Source of the DNA: Armatimonadota bacterium
GTDB taxonomy: Bacteria; Armatimonadota; Fimbriimonadia; Fimbriimonadales; ATM1
NCBI GenBank assembly: GCA_003577165.1
Contig: QEUM01000002.1
Location: forward strand, 124,001-188,000
Direction of reading: 5' to 3'
Length of the DNA stretch: 64,000 nt
The stretch's first letter is position 1. Each line of letters begins with the position of its first letter. The position numbers and the translations under genes were made by a program. A model generated the notes under the pieces. The model worked only from the letters and a program-made list of their open reading frames with translations, was not told the origin of the DNA and did no database searches. Positions 44,522 to 53,648 of this stretch are shown one piece after another.

Positions 44522-46132
44522 ATGCAGAACTCTCGGTCTCGCTCTGGTTGGATAAGGGACCTGACACTCATCGGCGCATTGGCGTCGGTGTTCTTGGCCT
44601 TCGAGACATCCAAGCCTCTAATCGAGGAGATTTGGCTCTATGGCTGGTTATTCGGAACTTTAGTCAATCTGCTGGCCATCGCGGCGATCCCTCTGTTGGG
44701 CTTCTTTTCGTGGAGATGCGCGAGGCGCGAAGACAGCCGGACGCCAATCATGGTCCTCTTGTTTTGGATGCTCCTTTTCGCTGCCGCTTATGCGGTGTTG
44801 ATCGCCACTTTTACATCGGTACAGGTCCCGGAGTACGACATTGTAGTATCGATTAGCGCGACAGACGGTTCGCTGCCCCCCCGCTGGCAGGTACTCGACG
44901 CCGCCAGAGTTTTCCTTCTGCTTGATTCTCCCATTCACTTCGCGGCGATCCCGATGTGGATCGCAGTCGCCTTTCTCGGGAGGGCAGTGTATGTTCGCTA
45001 CAGGCCTACGTCCCAATGGGGGCCGAAGTGGACCGTCCGACACCTGGTAGTCGCGCTCGCCGTATCTCACCTAGCCTTAGCGATCCACGAGTCGCGAATC
45101 CTCGTCTACTTGTGCGAGTACGTGCAAGGAGCTTTCGCCATCCGACTGGAGGAAAGTCCCTATCTCGTTGGTTTGCTTGGCCCGCCGTTTGTCCTGATGG
45201 GTTGGGCCGAGTCGTTGTTCGCCTGGCCGGTTCTTCCCGGTTTCCTGTTCGGCGCCGTCTACATCGTGGGAAGGGCGACGATGTCTGCCGAACTCACGGA
45301 GGGGGGCGTCGCCATCCGTTCATTCGGCGCAAAACTTTGGTCTGCATCGTGGTCCAGCATCCGTCGGGTTGTGGCAATCGAGCACAACCGCCCCGCTCAC
45401 GATGTCATCGTGCACGCCCGCGCCTTTGGCTTTCTTCCCTACAGTTTTGGAGTCCACGCAAAGCACTTCACAGATGGGGCAAGACTTTGCAGTTCTCTGA
45501 TCGAAGCATGTGTGCAGCGAGGGATTCCAGTGGAGCGCCGCTCTTCACCGCGATGGGTGCCGGCACCCGCCTGGGCGCTGCTGATCGCGGGCGCAGGGCT
45601 TGCGGTTTGGGTGTGCGATGTCGCGTACATTGGCGGGCAGAACTACGCCAGTGACTATCCGTCGCCCGGCAATGTCGCCGCAATGCTTCGGCCGATGGAG
45701 CAGGCTGCTCTGTTTCTTTCCGCAGTCGTCATGATCGGGTGCGGCCTCGGCCTGCTCTCGGCCTACCACCGAGGCACGTTTCGGCCCGTACTCGCAGGTG
45801 CTTGGGTCTGGGTCTCGGTGCAGTTCGCCGAGCCGACCCACCTTTCGTTTCTCGTATCGATAGCGATTAACGCTATTCACAAGGCCATGCTGCAGCCAGT
45901 TCTGCCAATTCCCGATGCCACCATGCCGCCGAACGGACAGTTGGAATTGCTTGTGACGGCGATGCAGTACACGCCGTTGTTCGCAGGAATCGCGTATGTG
46001 ATAGGTACGATGGTCGGCTCGCGCCGGATGAGTCCAGGAGTCGAAAAAGTTGGCGTTAGAGAGCCTCTCTCACCGGCTCCAGTTCAGCGCTCTGCTGCAG
46101 AAGAGCAACAGTTCTCTCCCGTGTCTTACTGA
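44522..46132 (+). CDS. polytopic membrane protein of unknown function
   Basis: 536 residues from ATG 44522, preceded by GGAGGTG. About ten hydrophobic segments lie in two blocks (about 10-250 and 350-500). Between them is a ~60-residue soluble stretch (MSAELTEGGVAIRSFGAKLWS onward is its start; the SWSSIRRVV turn resembles a bacterial PH-like fold). The C-terminal tail is polar. No family was recognised. It is an isolated gene with its own promoter, converging on ispG. Confidence 0.72.
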   Translation: MQNSRSRSGWIRDLTLIGALASVFLAFETSKPLIEEIWLYGWLFGTLVNLLAIAAIPLLGFFSWRCARREDSRTPIMVLLFWMLLFAAAYAVLIATFTSVQVPEYDIVVSISATDGSLPPRWQVLDAARVFLLLDSPIHFAAIPMWIAVAFLGRAVYVRYRPTSQWGPKWTVRHLVVALAVSHLALAIHESRILVYLCEYVQGAFAIRLEESPYLVGLLGPPFVLMGWAESLFAWPVLPGFLFGAVYIVGRATMSAELTEGGVAIRSFGAKLWSASWSSIRRVVAIEHNRPAHDVIVHARAFGFLPYSFGVHAKHFTDGARLCSSLIEACVQRGIPVERRSSPRWVPAPAWALLIAGAGLAVWVCDVAYIGGQNYASDYPSPGNVAAMLRPMEQAALFLSAVVMIGCGLGLLSAYHRGTFRPVLAGAWVWVSVQFAEPTHLSFLVSIAINAIHKAMLQPVLPIPDATMPPNGQLELLVTAMQYTPLFAGIAYVIGTMVGSRRMSPGVEKVGVREPLSPAPVQRSAAEEQQFSPVSY

Positions 46133-46164
46133 ATAGAACTCGACTCAGCCGGGCGACGTTATCG

Positions 46165-47361
46165 TTAGCGCACGACGCGAAGTTCGTCGCGTGTGTTGGG
46201 CCGATTCTCACTTGGCTCAACCCACACCCCGTCCGATTTCAGAAGCGCGATGAGCTCCTCGACGCCTTTCTCTTGCGGGATGTTGTTCTTCACGCATTCA
46301 TGGCCGCGGTACAGCGCGATCTTTCCTCCCGCCTGGCCCACGTACCCATAGTGTGCGTCCGCCATTTCTCCAGGTCCGTTCACGATGCAGCCCATCACGG
46401 CGATGTCGAGACCCGTCAAGTGTCCAGTCGCCGCCTTAACTTCTCGAAACACCGATGGCAAATCGAACTTCGTCCGACCGCAGGACGGACAGGCGATGAA
46501 CTCAGTCTTCGTTCTTCTATGGCCCGTCGCCTGCAGAATGTCGTAGCAAACGGAAATCTCGTTGACTGGGTCTTCGGCGAGCGAAACGCGAATCGTGTCG
46601 CCGATCCCTTCGTTGAGAAGCGTCGCTATGCCCGCCGTTGACTTCACTCGCGCATATTGGCCGTCGCCTGCTTCCGTTACACCTAGGTGCAGAGGGTAAT
46701 CGCACTTCGCGGCGAACATGCGGTTTGCCGCGAGCATGATCGGTACCCTACTCGCCTTGAGCGAAACGACGATGGAGTGGAAGTCGTGCTTCTCGCAGAT
46801 GCGGATGTATTCCAGCGCGCTCTCCACCATCCCCTCGGGAGTGTCTCCGTGGGTGACGAGCATTCTCTCCGCAAGCGATCCATGGTTCACACCGATGCGC
46901 ATCGCCGTGCCATGTTTCTTGCACGCCTCGATGACCGGAACGAGCGCATCCTCGATGGCTGCGAGTTCCTCGGCGTGCTCTTCGGGTGAGTACTCTTCCG
47001 TCCTTTGAACTCGCTTTCGAAACACGAACAGGCCAGGGTTGATTCGAACTTTGTCAACATGCCTCGCGACTTCAACTGCGATCGCGCTCCCTTGGTGATG
47101 CACGTCTGCGACGAGTGCGACGCCCGGGGTCTTTGCGCGAATCTCCTCCAAGCACTGGGCTTCCGCGAGGTTGGGCGTCGTGACGCGGACGATTTCGCAG
47201 CCGGCCGCTCGCAGCGCATGAATCTGCTCGACCACCGCTTGAACGTTTTTCGTCTCCTCGGTGACCATGCTCTGAACGGCGATGGGATGTCCTCCGCCGA
47301 TCGTGAGGTCGCCGACCATAACGGGACGAGTTTTGCGGCGACTGTAGTGGGGTTCGAGCAT
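46165..47361 (-). CDS. ispG: (E)-4-hydroxy-3-methylbut-2-enyl-diphosphate synthase
   Basis: 398 residues. It reduces MEcPP to HMBPP in the MEP isoprenoid pathway using a [4Fe-4S] cluster. Seen are the TIM-barrel start [34 protein letters not shown] and the cluster ligands in ACPSCGR and [10 protein letters not shown] short insert (about 112-130, [13 protein letters not shown]) fits the bacterial form. Confidence 0.96.
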   Translation of the reverse strand: MLEPHYSRRKTRPVMVGDLTIGGGHPIAVQSMVTEETKNVQAVVEQIHALRAAGCEIVRVTTPNLAEAQCLEEIRAKTPGVALVADVHHQGSAIAVEVARHVDKVRINPGLFVFRKRVQRTEEYSPEEHAEELAAIEDALVPVIEACKKHGTAMRIGVNHGSLAERMLVTHGDTPEGMVESALEYIRICEKHDFHSIVVSLKASRVPIMLAANRMFAAKCDYPLHLGVTEAGDGQYARVKSTAGIATLLNEGIGDTIRVSLAEDPVNEISVCYDILQATGHRRTKTEFIACPSCGRTKFDLPSVFREVKAATGHLTGLDIAVMGCIVNGPGEMADAHYGYVGQAGGKIALYRGHECVKNNIPQEKGVEELIALLKSDGVWVEPSENRPNTRDELRVVR

Positions 47362-47376
47362 CGCGGTTTCCCGAGT

Positions 47377-47976
47377 TTACTTGGGGCTTAGCTCCACGGA
47401 AGTCAGAGTAGCGACGGCGCGAATGGAACGGCTCACATGACGCGACCCGCTCAGAGCGAACCGCCGCGGCCAGTCCACGGCGGCCGAGATGCCGACCCTC
47501 TGCCCCACGCAGACCTCCTGCTGGGTGGTCTCGCCCGAGAGGGCAAGGTGCTCCCCCAACCTCGATCCTGAGTGCGACCCGTCCAGGCCGAGGGCCAGGG
47601 CGACATTGCCGGGCCCCGCGCACAGCCGCTTGAGGTTGGCGCCCTTCCTCCTCCGGCTCATCGCCTCGATCCCGGTGAGCGGCTCCAACGCCCGAATCAG
47701 CACTGCCTCGCCAACCCCAGCCTCCCCAGTCACCAAGTTCAGGCACCAATGGACCCCGTAACTCCTGTAAACGTAGATGTGTCCTGCGCCTAAGAACATG
47801 GCGGCGTTGGAAGTCCGCTGGCCCCGGTAGGAATGACTGGCCGGGTCATCCTCCGTGTACGCCTCAGTCTCGACGATGCGCCCGGAGGCGTCCGGGGTCG
47901 AAAGGACCATCCCGATCAGCCGAGGGGCTGCCTCCAGTGCCCCGAGTGAGAGGATTTGTGCTCCGGAATGCGTCAT
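47377..47976 (-). CDS. 3-methyladenine DNA glycosylase (AAG/MPG type)
   Basis: 199 residues from ATG 47976. It excises alkylated purines. Family motifs: RIVETEAYTEDDPASHSYRG (catalytic Glu in ETEAY), NAAMFLGAGHIYVYRSYG and GPGNVALALG. A longer reading to 48123 would overlap the divergent sigma gene. It follows ispG upstream on the same strand (15-base gap to ispG). Confidence 0.93.
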   Translation of the reverse strand: MTHSGAQILSLGALEAAPRLIGMVLSTPDASGRIVETEAYTEDDPASHSYRGQRTSNAAMFLGAGHIYVYRSYGVHWCLNLVTGEAGVGEAVLIRALEPLTGIEAMSRRRKGANLKRLCAGPGNVALALGLDGSHSGSRLGEHLALSGETTQQEVCVGQRVGISAAVDWPRRFALSGSRHVSRSIRAVATLTSVELSPK

Positions 47977-48058
47977 ATAGTCTGTAGGGCCCAGCCCATC
48001 GTAACTCGGCAGCCATTCAAGCGTCAAGCCAATGAAACCCGACGACAGGGAAGAACCC

Positions 48059-48670
48059 ATGGAACTCACGGCAGTGACGCCCGCAACCACGACTTGGCTG
48101 CCAGAGAGGGACGAGTCCCTCATTGCAGCCGCCAGGGACGGAGACTATTCGGCGTTCGAACGCCTCTACGAACTCCACAGGAGCACGGTTTACCGGTTCG
48201 CCTACCAGATGACCCAGTCGCAGGACGAGGCTGAGGACGTCACCCAGGAAGCCTTCGTCCGGGCCTTTCAGAACCTCCACAGGTTTCGAAAAGAAGCCAG
48301 GTTCACGACCTGGATCCTGCGGATCACGACCAACCTATGCACCGACAAGGCCCGCATGAGAGTCAGGCGAAAGGCGCTCGAGGAGCAGGAGGCAGACGGC
48401 GCACTGGAGTGGATGACCGTCGGAGCCACCATTAATCCCGTAGACGAACTCGAAACCGATCGCCGCGCTGCGATCGTCCGGAAAGCCGTTCAAGGGTTGC
48501 CTGCCCATCACCGCAGCATTCTCATCATGAGGGACTTCGAAGAGAGGGAATACTCGGAAATAGCATCCATCCTGAATTGCACCATCGGCGGCGCAAAACT
48601 GCGCGTGCTCCGGGCTCGACGCGCCCTGCGAGACAGACTCGAGCCCCTGCTGAACGAGGCGAATGAATGA
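48059..48670 (+). CDS. ECF-type RNA polymerase sigma factor
   Basis: 203 residues from ATG 48059 (AGGGAAG upstream); ATG 48032 would add nine residues. Region 2 is clear (YRFAYQMTQSQDEAEDVTQEAF with RFTTWILRI after it), and region 4 contains the HTH YSEIASILNCTIGGAKLRVLRAR. The downstream gene encodes its zinc anti-sigma factor (ATGA overlap), so it is probably activated by an envelope signal. Confidence 0.93.
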   Translation: MELTAVTPATTTWLPERDESLIAAARDGDYSAFERLYELHRSTVYRFAYQMTQSQDEAEDVTQEAFVRAFQNLHRFRKEARFTTWILRITTNLCTDKARMRVRRKALEEQEADGALEWMTVGATINPVDELETDRRAAIVRKAVQGLPAHHRSILIMRDFEEREYSEIASILNCTIGGAKLRVLRARRALRDRLEPLLNEANE

Positions 48671-49368
48671 AAGACTGTAAGCGATACCAAGACGACTTGA
48701 TCGGCGTAGCGTTTGGCGATGTCGTCGGCGACGCCGCCGAGTCCGTCCGCCGTCACGTCTCCGGTTGCGCCGACTGCGAGCGACTTCTGCACTCGTATCA
48801 AATCGCTGCCGAATCTGTCCGCGTCCTGCCGGAACCTCCAGAGCCGCGACTTTCGAATGAGACGCTCCGACGGCGCATCCTCTCCGCCGAAATCCAGCGG
48901 AGCAGGACGGCAGGATGGTCCTGGTCTCTCGGCGCCTTCGCTGTGACAGCCGCAACCGTAGCAATCGTCCTCACGCTGCCGCGAACCGCGCCGCGCGAAA
49001 TCGGCGATAGCCTGCGCTCCGCGCTCTCGGGCGCGAATGACAAGAGGAACTTGGTTGCGGTCGAGGATCTGCCGGATCCCGAAGACGTCGTCACGCTGCT
49101 GCTCCCCCCACCCGCGGCCCGCGAGAGCAACGCTGACCGACCGGAGCCCAAGAGAACAAATGAAAGACGAGGCTCGATGGGATTTGCGAAGTCAAGCGAA
49201 GAGTCGCGTCCCGAGTCGAGCGTCCTCTCGGGTGCGGCGGAGTCCATGGCGGCCGGCTCGCCAGAGAAAGTCGTGCCCATCGTAATCATCGAAAAGAAGA
49301 ACACCCTCGACGGAACGGCCGAAGCGAAGGAGAAGACCTCGACCAATGACCTGGCTATCGGCGGTTAG
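48667..49368 (+). CDS. membrane anti-sigma factor with zinc-binding ZAS motif
   Basis: 233 residues. The cytoplasmic N-terminus has H30-xxx-C34-xx-C37 (RRHVSGCADC), the zinc anti-sigma motif, and one transmembrane segment at about 84-104. The ~130-residue outer part is low-complexity (Pro, Glu, Ser, Lys) and may be a sensor tail. It overlaps the sigma gene by 4 bases and the HtrA-like gene by 23 bases. Confidence 0.88.
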   Translation: MKDCKRYQDDLIGVAFGDVVGDAAESVRRHVSGCADCERLLHSYQIAAESVRVLPEPPEPRLSNETLRRRILSAEIQRSRTAGWSWSLGAFAVTAATVAIVLTLPRTAPREIGDSLRSALSGANDKRNLVAVEDLPDPEDVVTLLLPPPAARESNADRPEPKRTNERRGSMGFAKSSEESRPESSVLSGAAESMAAGSPEKVVPIVIIEKKNTLDGTAEAKEKTSTNDLAIGG

Positions 49369-50419
49369 CGCAATTTCCTCGCTGGTTTCGGCGATGCCGC
49401 AGGACGGCATCGCTGCACCGCTTTCGGACGCGCTCGCCCTCGACGCCTCGAAGAAGACGGCGGTCGTTCTCGGACCCGACGGCCCACTCGGTCTCGGCGT
49501 CGTCATCGGCCAAAAGGGCGAAGTCTTGACGATCGGCCCGGTCGCCTTCGGCGAAGATGGACTGCCTCGCACGTCACTCAAAGTGCGAATCGGTGACAAC
49601 ACGACGTCCGCAACGGTTTCCGCATTCGATCCCATGACGGACCTCGCCCTGCTTCGCGCGCAACAGGCGCCATCCTCAGAAGTTTCAGAAGCGAATCGTG
49701 GCGTCGCGCGAGTTGGAACGACGATCCTCTCCGATGTTCACCTCTGCGTTCTTCCGAGCGGACCGGTTCGAGTGCAAGTCGTTCGCCGAGATGTCGGCGG
49801 CGTTCTCGAACTGAGCCAGAGATACATACCGCTCTTTGAGGTGCGCCTCGAGCGCGGGGATGAAGTGCTCGGCGGCGCGCCAATTTTCGCGCCAGACGGA
49901 TCTCTCGCCGGAATCCTCATGGCCTCGCTCGCAAGCGGCGAGAAGGCCGAAGCGGAGATAAAGCGGAGCCCCGGCGCGGCCGGGTTCGCAGGCTCTGCGG
50001 CCCTCCAAGGGCCGCTTCCAGCCGTGACGACGTTCGCCCTCAGCGGAACAGTCGTAAACCGTGTGATTCAGGGCTTTCTCTCGGGCAGCCTTAGGCATCC
50101 GTGGATCGGCATCTACTTCGCTTCCGCAACCCCGCGCGGCGCAAAGATCCTCCGCGTCGTCGAGAGCAGCCCTGCGGCCGCAGCCGGCCTGCGGGTGAAC
50201 GACGTTATTCTCACGGTCAACGGCAAGGCGATTGCCGACGGCGTCGCTCTGGGAGCGCTTCTCTTCGATCTGCCCATCGGCTCGACCGCGGACGTCACTG
50301 TCAAGCGCGGAAGCCTCGTGCTCGCGGTGAAATGTTCGGTCGTCGCCGACCCGCGCGCGAGCCAGATCGGACAGTTGATTCGAAAACCGGTCGTTAGCGT
50401 TCAGCGCATTCGGCTGTAG
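49346..50419 (+). CDS. HtrA/DegP-like PDZ protein lacking catalytic His and Ser
   Basis: 357 residues. A signal peptide (about 1-17) is followed by a trypsin-like domain (about 36-245) and a PDZ domain (about 250-345, with SSPAAAAGLRVNDVI). Against HtrA, the strand GEVLTIGPV has no His where VxTNxHV is expected, the TDLALL Asp (99) remains, and the GNSGGP loop reads DEVLGGAP with no Ser. It should therefore be a pseudoprotease. It is the third gene of the sigma/anti-sigma operon, so a role in binding peptides or holding the anti-sigma factor is plausible. Confidence 0.82.
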   Translation: MTWLSAVSAISSLVSAMPQDGIAAPLSDALALDASKKTAVVLGPDGPLGLGVVIGQKGEVLTIGPVAFGEDGLPRTSLKVRIGDNTTSATVSAFDPMTDLALLRAQQAPSSEVSEANRGVARVGTTILSDVHLCVLPSGPVRVQVVRRDVGGVLELSQRYIPLFEVRLERGDEVLGGAPIFAPDGSLAGILMASLASGEKAEAEIKRSPGAAGFAGSAALQGPLPAVTTFALSGTVVNRVIQGFLSGSLRHPWIGIYFASATPRGAKILRVVESSPAAAAGLRVNDVILTVNGKAIADGVALGALLFDLPIGSTADVTVKRGSLVLAVKCSVVADPRASQIGQLIRKPVVSVQRIRL

Positions 50420-52145
50420 CTCGCAGGTCCACTAATCGCGCCTGCGGACTCTCGTTCCCGTTAAATCGGTCGGTGTCCACGTTTACCAGAAGGTCCACCG
50501 GCTGACCCGGTTCGAGTTTCGAAAACCGTTCCGCAAAACCGAAACCGATTCCCTTCACATTCGGCGCAGCGCCAAGTCGGAACTGCGCATGCTGGCCGTT
50601 TCCGACCGCGCGCCACGATTCGATTCCCGTTGAGAAGATCGCGAACAGCGGCTCCGGGTTCCCAACGCCGAACGGAGCGAGGCTCCCGATGCTCTTTGTG
50701 AGTTCGAGCGTGATGTCCATCGGTCTGATTCTGGCGTCCGCTTCGAATGTCGGCACGAGGTCCTCGTCTCGAATCACCTTCGACGCGAACGCCTCGAGGG
50801 CTTCGGCCGCCTCTTCGAGCCTTCCCGCATCAATCTGAAATCCGACCGCAGCCTCATGTCCTCCGCACGACTCGAACAACTGACTGTTTGCCTCCAGCAT
50901 CTCGAACAAACTGAATCCAGGAATGCTCCGGCCCGAACCATGAGCGAATCCCGTTACTGCATCCATCGAAGCCACGAGCGCCGGACGCGAGTAGGCTTCC
51001 GCGAGTTTCCCTGCGACGATTCCCACCACTCCACGCGGCCAATCTTCCGCCCACACGAAGATGAGGCGACGCTCGGGGCTCCACGTCCTCTCCACCAACT
51101 CTCGCGCGTGCTCCATCGTCTCCTGCTGCGCCCGCCTACGCTCTTGATTGTGTGAATCGAGCGTTTTCGCGAGCTCTCGAGCCTCGCTGGGGTCGTCGGT
51201 AAGCAGGAGCCGGAGCGCGACGTCCGCATCGTCGACCCGCCCGGCTGCGTTGATCCGAGGTCCCAACTTGAATCCGACATCGAACGAAGTCAAGGTTGCG
51301 CCGCGTTGGATGCCGGCGACTTCCATCAACGCCCGCAATCCAACTTTCTTCGTTTCCGACAGTCGCGCAAGTCCGTGCGTTGCGAGAATCCGATTCTCTC
51401 CCGTGAGCGGAACGATGTCGGCAAGCGTTCCGAGCGCTGCGAGGTCGAGAAACGCCCGTTGAAAACTCTCTTTCGACACGCCGCACGCTTCGGCGGTCGC
51501 CTGTGCCACCTTGAAAGCGACGCCCGCGCCGCTAAGTTCCGGAAATGGATAGCTTGAGTCTCGCCGATGCGGGTTTACGACGGCGTCTGCGTCCGGCAAC
51601 TCGCCTTGAACCTGGTGATGGTCCGTGACTACGACTCTCATCCCCGTTGCGCGAGCCATTTCGATCATTTCGTTCGCCGTGGTTCCACAGTCGCAAGTCA
51701 AGAACAGCCCCGCACCCATGGACTTCGCGTGCTCGATCGCGAATTCATGGATCCCATAACCCTCTCGAATCCTGTGGGGGACATGCGAGATGACATTCAG
51801 TCCAAGTTTGCTGAGAGACCTCGAGAAGATCGCGGCCGACGTCACACCGTCAACATCGTAATCACCGTGCACGTACACGGTTTCCCCCAGTTCCTTTGCA
51901 CGCAAAATCTCCCGAACCGCGGCCTCGCAATCCGGAAGCAGCATGGGATCGTGGAGGTCTTCGAGAGAGGGCTTGAGGAACTTGTCCGCCTCTTCGGGCT
52001 CGGTCAATCCTCGGTTGGCAAGAACGACGGCGAGAAGCGGGTGGATGCCGAGGCCGGCCTCCAGGCGCGCGGTGACTGAGGCATCCGCGGACCGGATGAC
52101 CCAACGCGCTTGGAGGGCGCTTTCAACCATGCTGGCATTATGCAC
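50394..52145 (-). CDS. recJ: single-stranded-DNA-specific exonuclease RecJ
   Basis: 583 residues from GTG 52145, chosen because AAGGAGGG lies 6 bases upstream; ATG 52130 is an alternative. DHH motifs are intact: VHGDYDVDGVTS (about 90), LTCDCGTT, VTDHHQ and the DHHA1 region with GSGRSIPGFSL and GGHEAAVG. It degrades ssDNA 5'-3' in recombination and mismatch repair. Its end overlaps the convergent HtrA-like gene by 26 bases. Confidence 0.95.
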   Translation of the reverse strand: MHNASMVESALQARWVIRSADASVTARLEAGLGIHPLLAVVLANRGLTEPEEADKFLKPSLEDLHDPMLLPDCEAAVREILRAKELGETVYVHGDYDVDGVTSAAIFSRSLSKLGLNVISHVPHRIREGYGIHEFAIEHAKSMGAGLFLTCDCGTTANEMIEMARATGMRVVVTDHHQVQGELPDADAVVNPHRRDSSYPFPELSGAGVAFKVAQATAEACGVSKESFQRAFLDLAALGTLADIVPLTGENRILATHGLARLSETKKVGLRALMEVAGIQRGATLTSFDVGFKLGPRINAAGRVDDADVALRLLLTDDPSEARELAKTLDSHNQERRRAQQETMEHARELVERTWSPERRLIFVWAEDWPRGVVGIVAGKLAEAYSRPALVASMDAVTGFAHGSGRSIPGFSLFEMLEANSQLFESCGGHEAAVGFQIDAGRLEEAAEALEAFASKVIRDEDLVPTFEADARIRPMDITLELTKSIGSLAPFGVGNPEPLFAIFSTGIESWRAVGNGQHAQFRLGAAPNVKGIGFGFAERFSKLEPGQPVDLLVNVDTDRFNGNESPQARLVDLRATAECAER

Positions 52146-52184
52146 CCCGCAGCCCTCCTTCGAAATCGGTACCATACTCCCAGA

Positions 52185-53150
52185 GTGCGCTACAGGAAAC
52201 TTGGCAGATACGGAATCAAATTGAGCGAGATCTCACTCGGCGGCTGGCTGACTCACGGTCGGACACTGGCCGACGACCAAGTCGCAGCCATCGTGCGCAG
52301 TGCGTTCGATCTCGGCATTAACTTCTTCGACACTGCGGACGTATACAACAAAGGTGCGGCGGAGATCGCGCTCGGAAAGGCGATTCGCTCCTTTCGGAGG
52401 GAGGACATAGTAATCGGAACGAAGTGCTTCTTCGCAATGTCGGACAATCCGAACGACCGCGGACTTAGCAGGAAACACATCTTCGAAAGCGTTCACGCCA
52501 GCCTCAGTCGCATTGGAGTCGAGTACGTCGACCTCATGCAGTTCCATCGCTTCGATCTGGAAACGCCCCTCGACGAAACGATTCGCGCGATTGAGGACCT
52601 CATTCGCCAGGGCAAGGTCCTCTATTGGGGCGTCAGCGAATGGACGGCTTCTCAAATCACCGACGCCTGCCACATTGCGCGCACGCTTGGCTGCTGCCCT
52701 CCGATCAGCAATCAGCCGCTCTACAATCTTCAAACGCGTAGGATTGAATCGGAAGTGATGGGTGTCTGCCACCGGGAGGGCCTCGGCCTCGTGGTCTTCT
52801 CGCCTCTCGCACAAGGCGTGTTGACCGGCAAATACCGGCCCGGGGAGCCGCCTCCGCCGGGGTCTCGAGGAGCCGACGAGTCGAGTAACGTCTTCATGGT
52901 CAAGAGCCTTGAAGACAAAGTGCTCGAAGCCGTCCGACAGGTCGGCGATCTCGCCAGCCAGGCGGGCTGCACCCTTGCGCAATTCGCCCTCGCCTGGTGC
53001 CTCCGAAGGCCCGAGGTGACCTCGGCGATCGTCGGAGCGACTTCCGTCGAGCAACTTCAAGAGAACGCCAAGGCCAGCGGCTTGGAAATCCACCCGGCCC
53101 TGTTCGCGAAGGCCGAGGCCGTCTTCGACGAAGCCCTCGGTACGGCGTAA
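52185..53150 (+). CDS. aldo/keto reductase (KCNAB/YghZ-like)
   Basis: 321 residues from GTG 52185. The TIM-barrel AKR tetrad is visible: Asp in FFDTADVY (with Tyr), Lys in VIGTKCF and His in LMQFHRFD. NADPH-binding residues fall in VVFSPLAQGVLTGKY and IVGATSVEQL. Substrate unknown; the start YRKLGRYGIKLSEISLGG matches potassium-channel beta-subunit-like AKRs. It is divergent from recJ, and no clear SD precedes the GTG. Confidence 0.9.
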   Translation: MRYRKLGRYGIKLSEISLGGWLTHGRTLADDQVAAIVRSAFDLGINFFDTADVYNKGAAEIALGKAIRSFRREDIVIGTKCFFAMSDNPNDRGLSRKHIFESVHASLSRIGVEYVDLMQFHRFDLETPLDETIRAIEDLIRQGKVLYWGVSEWTASQITDACHIARTLGCCPPISNQPLYNLQTRRIESEVMGVCHREGLGLVVFSPLAQGVLTGKYRPGEPPPPGSRGADESSNVFMVKSLEDKVLEAVRQVGDLASQAGCTLAQFALAWCLRRPEVTSAIVGATSVEQLQENAKASGLEIHPALFAKAEAVFDEALGTA

Positions 53151-53168
53151 GGCATAATCTCGCCCGCC

Positions 53169-53648
53169 ATGCAGCACCAAACCTCGTTTGAAACTGCGCG
53201 GGGCATTTCCGATGTGGAAGTGTCACACGGTCATGCGCTGATCGTGGTGACCGGATTCAACGAGGCGGAAGAGTCTGCGAAGCGATTAGAAGCGCTAAGG
53301 GTGTTGGCGAGCGCGGGCTACTCCATCGACTTCCTCAAACTGGCATTGGGAGGATTTTCGTTCGTCGTTCAAGAGTCGGCCGCGCTGGACATCGAGAAGT
53401 GCCTCAGCGAGGCGGGCTTCGATGCGAAAGCGATCCAGCGTCGGTCATTGATTACCGTTCGCGCGCCGAACATCCGGGACGAAAGCGGACTCGTTGCGCG
53501 CATCGCGCAGACCGTCGTTGCCTCCGACGCTTCGATCGAAAGCGTGGGAGACATGCATTCGGCGGTTCTTCTCGTTGTCCACAGCGCAGTTGCGGACCGC
53601 GCAGGCGAAGCGCTCCGCGGACTGATCGGCAAGGTGGACATCCTGTGA
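53169..53648 (+). CDS. ACT-domain protein coupled to aspartate kinase
   Basis: 159 residues. Two beta-alpha-beta-beta units are discernible: residues about 22-85 (ALIVVTGFNEAEESAKRLEALRVLASAGYSID in part) and about 93-158 (SLITVRAPNIRDESGLVARIAQTVVAS in part). The pattern resembles the C-terminal ACT pair of aspartate kinases. The lysC-like gene overlaps its stop by GTGA. It could be a separate regulatory subunit that binds Lys or Thr, but its amino-acid specificity cannot be read here. Confidence 0.7.
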   Translation: MQHQTSFETARGISDVEVSHGHALIVVTGFNEAEESAKRLEALRVLASAGYSIDFLKLALGGFSFVVQESAALDIEKCLSEAGFDAKAIQRRSLITVRAPNIRDESGLVARIAQTVVASDASIESVGDMHSAVLLVVHSAVADRAGEALRGLIGKVDIL

